Of a DNA stretch of 5,698 nt, positions 1 to 5,503 are shown piece by piece. Below the pieces are notes generated by a model that saw nothing but the letters and a program-made list of their open reading frames with translations, was not told the DNA's origin and did no database searches. Numbering within the stretch: the stretch's first letter is position 1; every line of letters begins with the position of its first letter. The position numbers and the translations under genes were made by a program. Source of the DNA: RFSX01 sp964495785 (GTDB lineage: Bacteria > Bacteroidota > Bacteroidia > Chitinophagales > Saprospiraceae). Where the stretch lies: the NCBI GenBank assembly GCA_964495785.1, contig CAZBXL010000121.1, positions 1 through 5,698 on the forward strand, written 5' to 3'.

Positions 1-1
1 G

Positions 2-475
2 GTTAGAATAGAAGCAGAATCATCACAGGTGTACTTAGCCATGGCCTCGTGGGCAGAGATTCAGCCTGGGATTAATAATGTCACAGAGTTTTTCTACAGG
101 CATTCTGAAGAAGAAAGAGAGCACATGCTTAAGTTGATACATTTTATTAATGAAAGAGGAGGTTTTGCTGTTGTTCCTACTCTGAAGCAACCTGCATTAA
201 CGTATCCATCTATTAATCATGCATTCAAAGAATTACTCAAGCATGAAGAAATGGTCTCGGCGAGTATCAATAATTTAGTAGATATCTCCCTCAATGAAAA
301 GGATTATGCAACACATAATTTCCTTCAGTGGTATGTAGCAGAACAAATAGAAGAAGAAGCTCTTGCACGAACATTAAATGATAAATTAGAGTTGATAGGA
401 GAAGATAAGAGTGGCCTATATTTATTTGATAGAGATATATTAAATGTTAGTGTAGGACCAAGTGGACCTCAATAA
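2..475 (+). CDS. ftnA: Bacterial non-haem ferritin, 5'-truncated by the window edge
   Basis: Cytoplasmic iron-storage protein that oxidises Fe(II) at a ferroxidase centre and stores it in a 24-subunit shell. The reading frame is open to base 2, so the GTG at 29 is an internal valine and not the start; about 10-15 residues are missing. Of 157 visible residues, the ligands of E. coli FtnA can be matched by eye: Glu in IEAESS (codon 11-13, like E17), EEREHM (E at 110-115 and H at 122-124, like E49, E50 and H53), HEE near 242-247 (E94), and the block FLQWYVAEQIEEE (E126, Q127, E129, E130). This last block is nearly identical to FtnA. There is no haem-ligand evidence for bacterioferritin. The C-terminal tail GPSGPQ is family-typical in being flexible. 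The DUF2007 gene follows after 12 bases and is probably co-transcribed. The promoter lies outside the window. Confidence 0.96.
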   Translation, partial: VRIEAESSQVYLAMASWAEIQPGINNVTEFFYRHSEEEREHMLKLIHFINERGGFAVVPTLKQPALTYPSINHAFKELLKHEEMVSASINNLVDISLNEKDYATHNFLQWYVAEQIEEEALARTLNDKLELIGEDKSGLYLFDRDILNVSVGPSGPQ

Positions 476-487
476 AAAATTATTTAT

Positions 488-706
488 ATGGAAGATCATA
501 AAATATTCTTTGCAGTCGATCAATTAAAAGCCATGACGGCAATGCACCTTCTCGAGGAAGCAGGCATACATGCACATAAGGTAGACAGAAGAGATTCTGC
601 TTACACAGGCATCTTAGGTAAGATAGAAATCCATGTCGGTAAGGAAGACGAGGCTAAAGCCAAAGACATTCTTATGAAGGCAGAGGTTTTGGATGCTGAT
701 GATTAG
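488..706 (+). CDS. DUF2007 family small protein
   Basis: A 72-residue soluble protein that matches the DUF2007 (putative signal-transducing, ferredoxin-like fold) pattern: an opening strand (KIFFAVDQ), a helix carrying LLEEAGIHAH, a central stretch with DSAYTGILGKIEIHV, and a closing helix with EDEAKAKDIL. The length is normal for a single-domain member. Members are thought to bind partners or small ligands, but no precise function is established, and the signal-transduction label is a family name only. It lacks a signal peptide and membrane segment. The ATG sits 12 bases after the ferritin stop behind an A/T-rich leader without Shine-Dalgarno, as is usual in Bacteroidota. Linkage to ferritin suggests co-transcription, not necessarily a role in iron handling. 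Confidence 0.88.
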   Translation: MEDHKIFFAVDQLKAMTAMHLLEEAGIHAHKVDRRDSAYTGILGKIEIHVGKEDEAKAKDILMKAEVLDADD

Positions 707-756
707 GAGATTTTCACGAAAGTGTAGAATCTATTGATAGTTATCTGACTTATATT

Positions 757-780
757 TTATAGGTTCGGAAAGTCCTATAA
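757..780. repeat. Inverted repeat TTATAGG / CCTATAA
   Basis: Perfect 7-base arms at 757-763 and 774-780 enclose a 10-base loop. The right arm overlaps by two bases the left arm of the next inverted repeat, so the two hairpins can only just coexist. The role is unknown; it could be a protein-binding palindrome or part of an RNA. Confidence 0.45.
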
Positions 781-819
781 TTATCGTCTGTAGCTATAAG
801 TTTATAGCTTATGATAATT
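779..819. repeat. Two-tier inverted repeat
   Basis: The inner arms AGCTATAA (792-799) and TTATAGCT (802-809) are perfect. The outer arms AATTATC (779-785) and GATAATT (813-819) are also perfect. A 6/3 asymmetric internal loop separates the tiers, giving a 41-base stem-loop if transcribed. The stem is AT-rich, and no T-run follows directly, so it is not a classical terminator. Confidence 0.5.
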
Positions 820-849
820 TCCGTTTTAGATCCTACTGTATATACAAGT

Positions 850-873
850 ACAGTTTATTAAACTGTGATTTTT
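850..873 (+). terminator. Possible weak intrinsic terminator with a competing upstream hairpin
   Basis: The arms ACAGTTT (850-856) and AAACTGT (860-866), with a 3-base loop, are followed by GATTTTT (867-873). A T849-G867 wobble could extend the stem to 8 bp. The stem is AT-rich, so termination would be weak. It lies about 145 bases beyond the DUF2007 stop. An alternative hairpin pairs ACTGTA (835-840) with TACAGT (849-854) and uses most of the terminator's left arm, so only one can form at a time. It could end the ferritin/DUF2007 transcript or a small RNA. Confidence 0.35.
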
Positions 874-894
874 AAGAATTAGAGATTATATACC

Positions 895-928
895 CACGAA
901 ATTGAGGTCTGATGACCTTGATTTCGTG
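895..928. promoter_or_regulatory. 15-bp stem-loop just upstream of the operator-like site
   Basis: Arms 895-909 and 914-928 (CACGAAAT...ATTTCGTG outside, AGGTC/GACCT inside) enclose the 4-base loop TGAT. As DNA, 13 of 15 positions pair; as RNA the remaining two are tandem G-U wobbles, giving a continuous 15-bp stem. No T-run follows on the + strand, so it is not a standard intrinsic terminator. It ends 7 bases before the direct-repeat site at 936. Possible roles are a barrier ending upstream transcription, an RNA processing site, or a protein-binding palindrome. Confidence 0.5.
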
Positions 929-933
929 ATCCT

Positions 934-959
934 TTACAATTCATCCTTCCTATACAACA
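934..959 (+). repeat. Shared upstream element, copy 1
   Basis: Bases 934-959 match 3202-3227 at 22 of 26 positions, with the first 13 (TTACAATTCATCC) identical. Both copies lie in non-coding DNA ahead of secreted or surface-protein genes on the same strand. This copy contains the first half-site and the start of the second half-site of the candidate LytTR operator. Confidence 0.6.
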
Positions 960-965
960 CTTCAT
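936..965 (+). promoter_or_regulatory. Candidate LytTR-type operator of the receptor gene
   Basis: Two direct half-sites, ACAATTCAT (936-944) and ACACTTCAT (957-965), differ at one base, start exactly 21 bases apart and are each followed by C. LytTR-domain regulators are known to bind paired 9-10 base direct repeats with about 21-22 base periodicity (general pattern W-M-M-GTT-N-R-K; E. coli YpdB uses repeats containing ATTTCAT with the same 21-base period). Each half-site here fits that pattern at 8 of 9 positions, missing the G. A related copy lies ahead of the DUF2141 gene. Assignment to the response regulator at 5500 is inference. Confidence 0.5.
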
Positions 966-998
966 CGGATTAGATTAGAAGTGCCTATGACTATAAGC

Positions 999-1006
999 GA
1001 TATTTG
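999..1006 (+). promoter_or_regulatory. Weak Bacteroidota -7-like box
   Basis: GATATTTG matches the Bacteroidota primary sigma -7 consensus TAnnTTTG at five of six fixed positions. No good -33 TTTG is seen 17-23 bases upstream, which would fit an activator-dependent promoter with the 936-965 site just upstream of the -33 position. It would place the transcript start near 1012, downstream of the TTG at 1004, and so favours the ATG at 1025 as the receptor start. Confidence 0.3.
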
Positions 1007-1024
1007 AATTATAAAACAATTCAA

Positions 1025-3190
1025 ATGTCCAATACACAATCTATTCTTGTTTTTTTATTTTCAATATTAACTTCTTGTTCTTTCGCTCAGACTGTAATCT
1101 CAGGAAAAGTGACTGAGAAGTCAGGAGATCCTATCATCGGTGCTAATGTATTTATAGAAGGAAGTTATGATGGTACGTCTACAGATATAGATGGCTTATT
1201 TGAGTTGGAGACTACTACCGAGGGAGAACAAGTCCTATCTATTTCTTTTTTAGGGTATGCGAGTAAGACGATAACTCGAGAAGTATCTCAGATGGCATCT
1301 CTAAGTATTGTATTAAAAGAGTCGGCATCTACATTAGATGCAGTTGAGATTACCGCAAGTACATTTAAAGCAGGTGATAACTCTAAGGTGGCTGTCCTTA
1401 AGCCATTGGATATGGTGACAACGGCAGGATCTAACGGGGATGTCATCGCAGCCATACAGACACTTCCTGGGACACAAGCTAATCCTGAAGACGGTAGATT
1501 GTTTGTCAGAGGAGGTGATGCCAGTGAGACGAAGATATTTATAGATGGTATGCGAGTATTCTCTCCCTACAGCCGTACCGTTGGTGGGACGCCGAGTAGA
1601 GGACGCTATTCTCCATTTTTATTTAAAGGTGTCAGTTTTAGTACAGGAGGGTATAAGGCTGAGTTTGGTCAGGCCTTGTCTGGCATATTAGATATGAGTA
1701 CGATAGATGATCCCAGCGATACAGAGACTAATATTTCACTTATGACTGTAGGGGTGGGTTTAGGCCATACACATAAAGGAGAGAGGAGCTCAGTCAGTTT
1801 TAGCGGTTCTTATACTGATCTGACACCTTATTATTTATTAGCTCCGACAAGACTTGATTTTAATAAACCATATAAGGGATTCTCTGGTGAGATGGTCCAT
1901 CGCTATAAGACAGATAAAGGCTTATTTAAAAATTATATAGCAGCAGATATCAGTACTGTCAATGTCAATCGTCTCAATCTGAATTCTAATACTGTTGAGA
2001 CCATAGATATCAATAATAGAGACCTATACTTTAATAGTACATATAGTTCTCTTATAAGTGAGACGACATCTTATAAAGCAGGCATAAGCGTAGGTCATAA
2101 TACAGATCGATTTATCATAGATAATTTACAATTAAAGACTTACTTAAAGGGTGTCCATACAAAGGCAGCACTTAAGACAATTGTAAGTGATTTTATAACT
2201 ATAGATTATGGTGCTGAAGTGTTTGTGCAACAAGATGTAAGATTGATTTCTTTAGTAGATTCCGATAATGAATTTGTAGATACTCTGACTCGTATTATAC
2301 CGGGGTTATTTACTTCTGTGGATTACTTTTTTAACAAAGACTTAGCTGTAAAGTTAGGCGTCAGATACGAGTATAATTCTATTGTAAATACGCATGATGT
2401 AAGTCCAAGAATAACAATCGCTTACAAGGTGAATAAACATGCTCAAGTCAGTGCAGCAGCAGGACTGTATAGCCAAGAAGTTAATCCTGAATTTCTCTTT
2501 AGTAACACAATGCTGACTAATGAGAAAGCAAGTCATTATCTCCTTAACTATAACTATAAAACAGATAAGAATATCATCAGATTAGAGGGTTATTATAAGA
2601 ACTATGATGATCTCATCAGTTTTGATAGCGGTATCAATGGGACACAGAGTAATATTGCCAATAATGGAAAAGGAAGATCATTTGGGTTTGACGGATTCTG
2701 GAGGGCTAATAATGTAATTAAAAATGTAGATATGTGGGTCAGTTACAGCTATGTAGATAGTCGAAGAAGATATCGTGATTACCCAAATTTTGCATCGCCT
2801 AACTTTGTGACAAACCATAACTTGTCAGTAGTCGCTAAGAAGTGGTTTCCTAAGATGAAATCTCAGTTGAGTTTGACATATAGTATGGCGAGTGGAAGAC
2901 CATTTGATGATCCGACTACTCCAGAATTTATGACTGAGCGATCAGGTATGTATCATAACTTATCGGCAAGTTGGGCTTATCTAATTACACAACAGAAGAT
3001 ATTATTCATCTCAGTATCCAATCTTCCAAGATTTCAGAATGAATTTGGAACAAGATTCTCTGATCAACCTAATGCAATGGGAGCTTTTAACTCACAACAA
3101 ATCAGGCCTAATGATGATCAATTTTTCTTCGTCGGATTCTTTATTACTATGAGCAAGGATAAGGCTAAGAATCAATTGGATAAATTATAG
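1025..3190 (+). CDS. TonB-dependent outer-membrane receptor with carboxypeptidase-regulatory-like N-domain
   Basis: A 721-residue ligand-gated outer-membrane channel driven by TonB-ExbBD. A signal peptide (1-22, ending SFAQ) is followed by a CarboxypepD_reg-like beta domain (about 24-105, with GKVTEKSGDPIIGANVFI and FLGY). Then come a TonB-box-like LDAVEITAS (104-112), a plug (about 115-230, with IQTLPG, LFVRGG and IFIDGM) and a barrel to the C terminus. It is shorter than SusC proteins, no SusD gene follows, and no STN/anti-sigma interaction domain is seen. The only in-frame ATG is at 1025. A TTG at 1004 would add seven residues, including a lysine that helps the n-region, but it overlaps the -7-like box; the choice is moderate. 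A short charged tail follows the last aromatic strand. The substrate cannot be read; nearby ferritin makes iron tempting but proves nothing. Context suggests partnership with the secreted proteins and two-component pair downstream. Confidence 0.95.
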   Translation: MSNTQSILVFLFSILTSCSFAQTVISGKVTEKSGDPIIGANVFIEGSYDGTSTDIDGLFELETTTEGEQVLSISFLGYASKTITREVSQMASLSIVLKESASTLDAVEITASTFKAGDNSKVAVLKPLDMVTTAGSNGDVIAAIQTLPGTQANPEDGRLFVRGGDASETKIFIDGMRVFSPYSRTVGGTPSRGRYSPFLFKGVSFSTGGYKAEFGQALSGILDMSTIDDPSDTETNISLMTVGVGLGHTHKGERSSVSFSGSYTDLTPYYLLAPTRLDFNKPYKGFSGEMVHRYKTDKGLFKNYIAADISTVNVNRLNLNSNTVETIDINNRDLYFNSTYSSLISETTSYKAGISVGHNTDRFIIDNLQLKTYLKGVHTKAALKTIVSDFITIDYGAEVFVQQDVRLISLVDSDNEFVDTLTRIIPGLFTSVDYFFNKDLAVKLGVRYEYNSIVNTHDVSPRITIAYKVNKHAQVSAAAGLYSQEVNPEFLFSNTMLTNEKASHYLLNYNYKTDKNIIRLEGYYKNYDDLISFDSGINGTQSNIANNGKGRSFGFDGFWRANNVIKNVDMWVSYSYVDSRRRYRDYPNFASPNFVTNHNLSVVAKKWFPKMKSQLSLTYSMASGRPFDDPTTPEFMTERSGMYHNLSASWAYLITQQKILFISVSNLPRFQNEFGTRFSDQPNAMGAFNSQQIRPNDDQFFFVGFFITMSKDKAKNQLDKL

Positions 3191-3201
3191 TCAAGAGGAT
3201 A

Positions 3202-3227
3202 TTACAATTCATCCATCATAATCAACA
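3202..3227 (+). repeat. Shared upstream element, copy 2
   Basis: Partner of 934-959 (22 of 26 bases identical). It begins 11 bases after the receptor stop codon, in the gap before the DUF2141 gene. That such a long match occurs in the only two sizeable non-coding gaps around these genes argues for a common regulator, not chance. Confidence 0.6.
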
Positions 3228-3233
3228 GTTGGT
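3204..3233 (+). promoter_or_regulatory. Candidate LytTR-type operator of the DUF2141-TPR-kinase-regulator operon
   Basis: The half-sites ACAATTCAT (3204-3212) and ACAGTTGGT (3225-3233) start 21 bases apart, the same spacing as the site at 936-965. The second fits the general LytTR half-site pattern W-M-M-GTT-N-R-K at all nine positions, the first at eight. A TTG at 3244-3246 and a degenerate -7 box (TATATTG, 3273-3279) follow, although their spacing of 26 bases is longer than usual. If real, the regulator encoded downstream would control its own operon. Confidence 0.5.
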
Positions 3234-3321
3234 CTCTCTCGAGTTGTCAGAGGCTTTCATTAATCTCATCTTTATATTGTAAATGAAAACAAAATTATTA
3301 ATAACAATTAAATCAAAAAAC

Positions 3322-3777
3322 ATGAAAAAATTAACTCTTATTATCGCAGTACTTTTAGCATTAGGATTACAAATTAAGGCTCAAGATTCTATCGAACAAA
3401 GTACAACAATATTAGAAGAGACAAGCTCTGAATTAACTGTCATAGTTAATGGTTTGGAATCTGATAAAGGCACAATGATGATTGCCATTTACACATCGGA
3501 AGATAACTGGTTATCAAGCAGCCAATATAGAAAATCTACAACTATAGAAGATGGTGTCGCTACGGTTGTTTTCGAGAATATCCCATTAGGTGTTTATGGC
3601 ATTTCTACATATCAAGATGAGAATGATAATGGGAAATTGGACACTGGATTATTTGGAATACCTAAGGAGCCATACGCATCTTCACGTGGTGCTTTTGGAT
3701 ACTTCGGACCACCTAAATGGATTCACGCTAAATTCAATGTTTCAAATCAGTTTCATACAGAAGAAATAAAATATTAA
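3322..3777 (+). CDS. Secreted DUF2141 family protein
   Basis: A 151-residue exported protein of unknown molecular function. The signal peptide is residues 1-20 (MKKLTLIIAVLLALGLQIKA, cut before Gln-Asp). The DUF2141 domain fills about 37-140: LTVIVNGLES, G-rich strand TMMIAIY, then NIPLGVYGISTYQD, the acidic loop DENDNGKLD at 99-107, GIPKEPY, and the closing GPPKW. The loop resembles a calcium-binding DxNxNG motif and is typical of the family. An upstream in-frame ATG at 3283 would add 13 residues, but the ATG at 3322 gives a textbook signal peptide, has an A-rich leader, and leaves room for the -7-like box at 3273-3279. The gene is 131 bases after the receptor and 30 bases before the TPR-like gene, so it likely heads a separate promoter or an internal one. 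Periplasmic or surface location is inferred. Confidence 0.92.
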   Translation: MKKLTLIIAVLLALGLQIKAQDSIEQSTTILEETSSELTVIVNGLESDKGTMMIAIYTSEDNWLSSSQYRKSTTIEDGVATVVFENIPLGVYGISTYQDENDNGKLDTGLFGIPKEPYASSRGAFGYFGPPKWIHAKFNVSNQFHTEEIKY

Positions 3778-3807
3778 TCTCAAATCCAAAAATTAAAAAA
3801 TATCATC

Positions 3808-4467
3808 ATGAATTATACGAACACATATATCAAATCGAAGCTCTCATTTTTTATAATATTAATAACTCTTGGATTCATAGGATCAGCAAATGCACAAAGC
3901 CAATATGAGTCTGGAATGAAAAAAGCTTTTGATCTATATTCTGACGCTAAACCTATGGATGCAAGTGCCATGTTTGAGCGAATAGCAATAGCAGAAAAAG
4001 ATAATTGGATTCCATATTACTATGCTGCTCAGACGCTCATTACTGCATCATTTGAAACTAAGGATGTTACTTTCGTCAATGAGATTCTCAAGAAAGCAGA
4101 TACTTTTATTAAGGCTGGAGAAAAGATCTCTCCTGATAATTCCGAACTCATTACATTAGAGGGCTTATTGTATACTGGTTATGTAGCGATGGATCCTCAA
4201 GCATTTGGCATGGTATACTCTGATAAAATTAACAACCTTCACACTCGAGCAATTAAGTTAGACGAAAGTAATCCAAGAGCTCATCTTAATAAGATAGAAT
4301 ATGCAATGGGAGCTGCAAGATTTTTTGGTCAAGATTTGTCAAAATTTTGCGAATCTATTAAGGAGACAAGGTCACTGTTTGAAAATCAGGAAACCTCTGA
4401 ACCTTTCTACCCAGAGCATGGTGAGGATAGAGTAGATATTCTTCTTAAGCAATGTAAATGCGATTAA
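3808..4467 (+). CDS. Secreted TPR-like helical repeat protein
   Basis: A 219-residue exported protein. The signal peptide is about residues 1-29 (hydrophobic core FFIILITLGFIG, cleavage ANA before Gln-30). The mature part is helical and built of degenerate tetratricopeptide-like units. The clearest are about 33-66 (AFDLYSDAKPMDASAMFERI, then the WIPYYYAA start of the next), about 89-125 (ILKKADTFIKAGEKISPDNSELITLEGLLY) and about 144-172 (HTRAIKLDESNPRAHLNKIEY). TPR-like folds mediate protein-protein contacts, so a periplasmic adaptor or sensor partner is plausible, but no specific function is known to me. Cys-181, Cys-216 and Cys-218 are the only cysteines after the signal peptide; the last two form a C-terminal CKCD and could make disulfides or bind metal. 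The gene is 30 bases after DUF2141 and 16 bases before the kinase, which strongly suggests one transcript. Confidence 0.82.
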   Translation: MNYTNTYIKSKLSFFIILITLGFIGSANAQSQYESGMKKAFDLYSDAKPMDASAMFERIAIAEKDNWIPYYYAAQTLITASFETKDVTFVNEILKKADTFIKAGEKISPDNSELITLEGLLYTGYVAMDPQAFGMVYSDKINNLHTRAIKLDESNPRAHLNKIEYAMGAARFFGQDLSKFCESIKETRSLFENQETSEPFYPEHGEDRVDILLKQCKCD

Positions 4468-4470
4468 CCA

Positions 4471-4478
4471 TATATTTG
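4471..4478 (+). promoter_or_regulatory. Perfect TAnnTTTG match just before the kinase start
   Basis: TATATTTG matches the Bacteroidota -7 consensus exactly, but it lies only 5 bases before the kinase ATG and has no TTTG at the right distance upstream. If used, it would give an essentially leaderless transcript of the kinase and regulator. It may equally be chance in AT-rich DNA. Confidence 0.2.
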
Positions 4479-4483
4479 CCATC

Positions 4484-5503
4484 ATGAAATTCACAGCTGA
4501 GTTATATAAGGCAGTAAAATTTATACTCATACTATGTGTGATAACGATTCTTATACAAACAATCCTTGATTCAGGATTTAACTTTGAAAGTGCAAAACAA
4601 TGGGTGATATCTAATTTTTATTTTGGACTTCCCTTTTATTTTGCCAATGCTTATCTTAATGATGGATTAAATAGAATATTCTCATGGGTGGAGCATCCTA
4701 AGAAAAGAACACTCATCGGTGTGCCAGCATTTATGATTGTTAATATAGGTGTGATGAGTATATTGATTTACATTTATTCTGCTGTTATATTAGGTAATGA
4801 GAATCCTGGAATATTTGACGGCAGTAATACTTTTCCTATTGTCATTGGTTTAACTATAGCATTAATAGGGACTTTATTTTTTCATGCTTTAGGATTTTTT
4901 AGGGGATATGTGACACAGTTAGAAGTCAGCAAAAAATTAGAGCAAGAAAAAATATCTGCTGAATTAAATGCACTCAAGGCTCAAGTTAATCCACACTTCT
5001 TATTTAATAGCTTTAATGTGTTATCCGGATTGATAGATGAAGATCCAGATCAAGCACAAGTTTTTCTATCAGGTCTATCTAAAATCTATAGGTACATCTT
5101 AGAAAATAGAAATGAAGATCTGTGCACTGTAGCTGAGGAGCTATCTTTTGCGCAACAATATTTTAAACTACAAAAGATAAGATTTGAAGACAGTATCATG
5201 ATGACCATAGATGTACCTCAAGATGTAATGGAGAAAAAAGTACCATCTCTAAGCCTACAATTATTGTTAGAAAATGCGATTAAGCATAACACCTTTGACA
5301 CAGATAATCCACTTCAGATTTCAATCCAGAATCAAACCAATACACTTGTTATAAAAAACAATAAAAAGGCTCGGCGTAATCTGGAGAGTAACAATGGGGT
5401 AGGCTTGGTCAATATAGAGGAGAGATATAAATTGTATCAGATGAATAATTTTTCAGTTGAAGATACCGCAGATTTATTCACAGTTAAACTTCCTTTGATA
5501 TGA
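4484..5503 (+). CDS. LytS/YehU-type membrane sensor histidine kinase
   Basis: A 339-residue inner-membrane kinase of the His_kinase (PF06580) class. Four hydrophobic segments lie at about 10-30, 44-64, 76-104 and 117-139. A short coiled linker (145-165) leads to the H-box KAQVNPHFLFNSFN, with phospho-acceptor His-171. The catalytic part shows the N-box LQLLLENAIKHN (Asn-264) and the glycine box NNGVGLVNIEERY (Gly-305, Gly-307); the compact ATPase is normal for this class. There is no PAS, HAMP or large periplasmic domain, so sensing is likely through the membrane bundle or a partner protein. The immediately upstream secreted TPR-like protein is a candidate partner, by inference. The start is 16 bases after the previous stop. 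The stop overlaps the response regulator start in ATGA, implying translational coupling. Confidence 0.96.
   Translation: MKFTAELYKAVKFILILCVITILIQTILDSGFNFESAKQWVISNFYFGLPFYFANAYLNDGLNRIFSWVEHPKKRTLIGVPAFMIVNIGVMSILIYIYSAVILGNENPGIFDGSNTFPIVIGLTIALIGTLFFHALGFFRGYVTQLEVSKKLEQEKISAELNALKAQVNPHFLFNSFNVLSGLIDEDPDQAQVFLSGLSKIYRYILENRNEDLCTVAEELSFAQQYFKLQKIRFEDSIMMTIDVPQDVMEKKVPSLSLQLLLENAIKHNTFDTDNPLQISIQNQTNTLVIKNNKKARRNLESNNGVGLVNIEERYKLYQMNNFSVEDTADLFTVKLPLI

Larger units (their letters stand above)
707..1024 (+). other. Gene-free region rich in inverted repeats upstream of the receptor
   Basis: No credible reading frame is present on either strand. From left to right the stretch holds a small CAC-GAAA-GTG hairpin just after the DUF2007 stop (715-724), an inverted repeat at 757-780, a two-tier inverted repeat at 779-819, a pair of competing hairpins at 835-866, a 15-bp stem-loop at 895-928, a direct-repeat operator-like site at 936-965 and a -7-like box at 999-1006. 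The density of perfect arms of 6-8 bases is higher than I would expect by chance even in AT-rich DNA. It could be a terminator plus leader region, or contain a small RNA; no known RNA family was recognised. Confidence 0.6.

Noticed and set aside
29..31. GTG as ferritin start
   Set aside because: The frame is open upstream to base 2, and the upstream residues (RIEAESSQ) contain the first ferroxidase glutamate, so the gene starts before the window.
767..775. GGAAAGTCC, as in the conserved P4 strand of RNase P RNA
   Set aside because: The other conserved RNase P segments are absent and the gap is too short for the full RNA; the match is explained by the local inverted repeat.
850..858. ACAGTTTAT, a full match to a single LytTR half-site
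   Set aside because: No second half-site lies 21-22 bases to either side, and the match is accounted for by the terminator-like hairpin.
2354..2536. 60-codon reading frame on the minus strand inside the receptor gene
   Set aside because: It lies wholly opposite a well-supported barrel coding sequence, shows no domain pattern, and has no promoter or leader of its own.
1025..3190. SusC-type glycan receptor of a polysaccharide utilisation locus
   Set aside because: The protein is much shorter than SusC, no SusD follows, and no glycoside hydrolase or sulfatase is present in the window.
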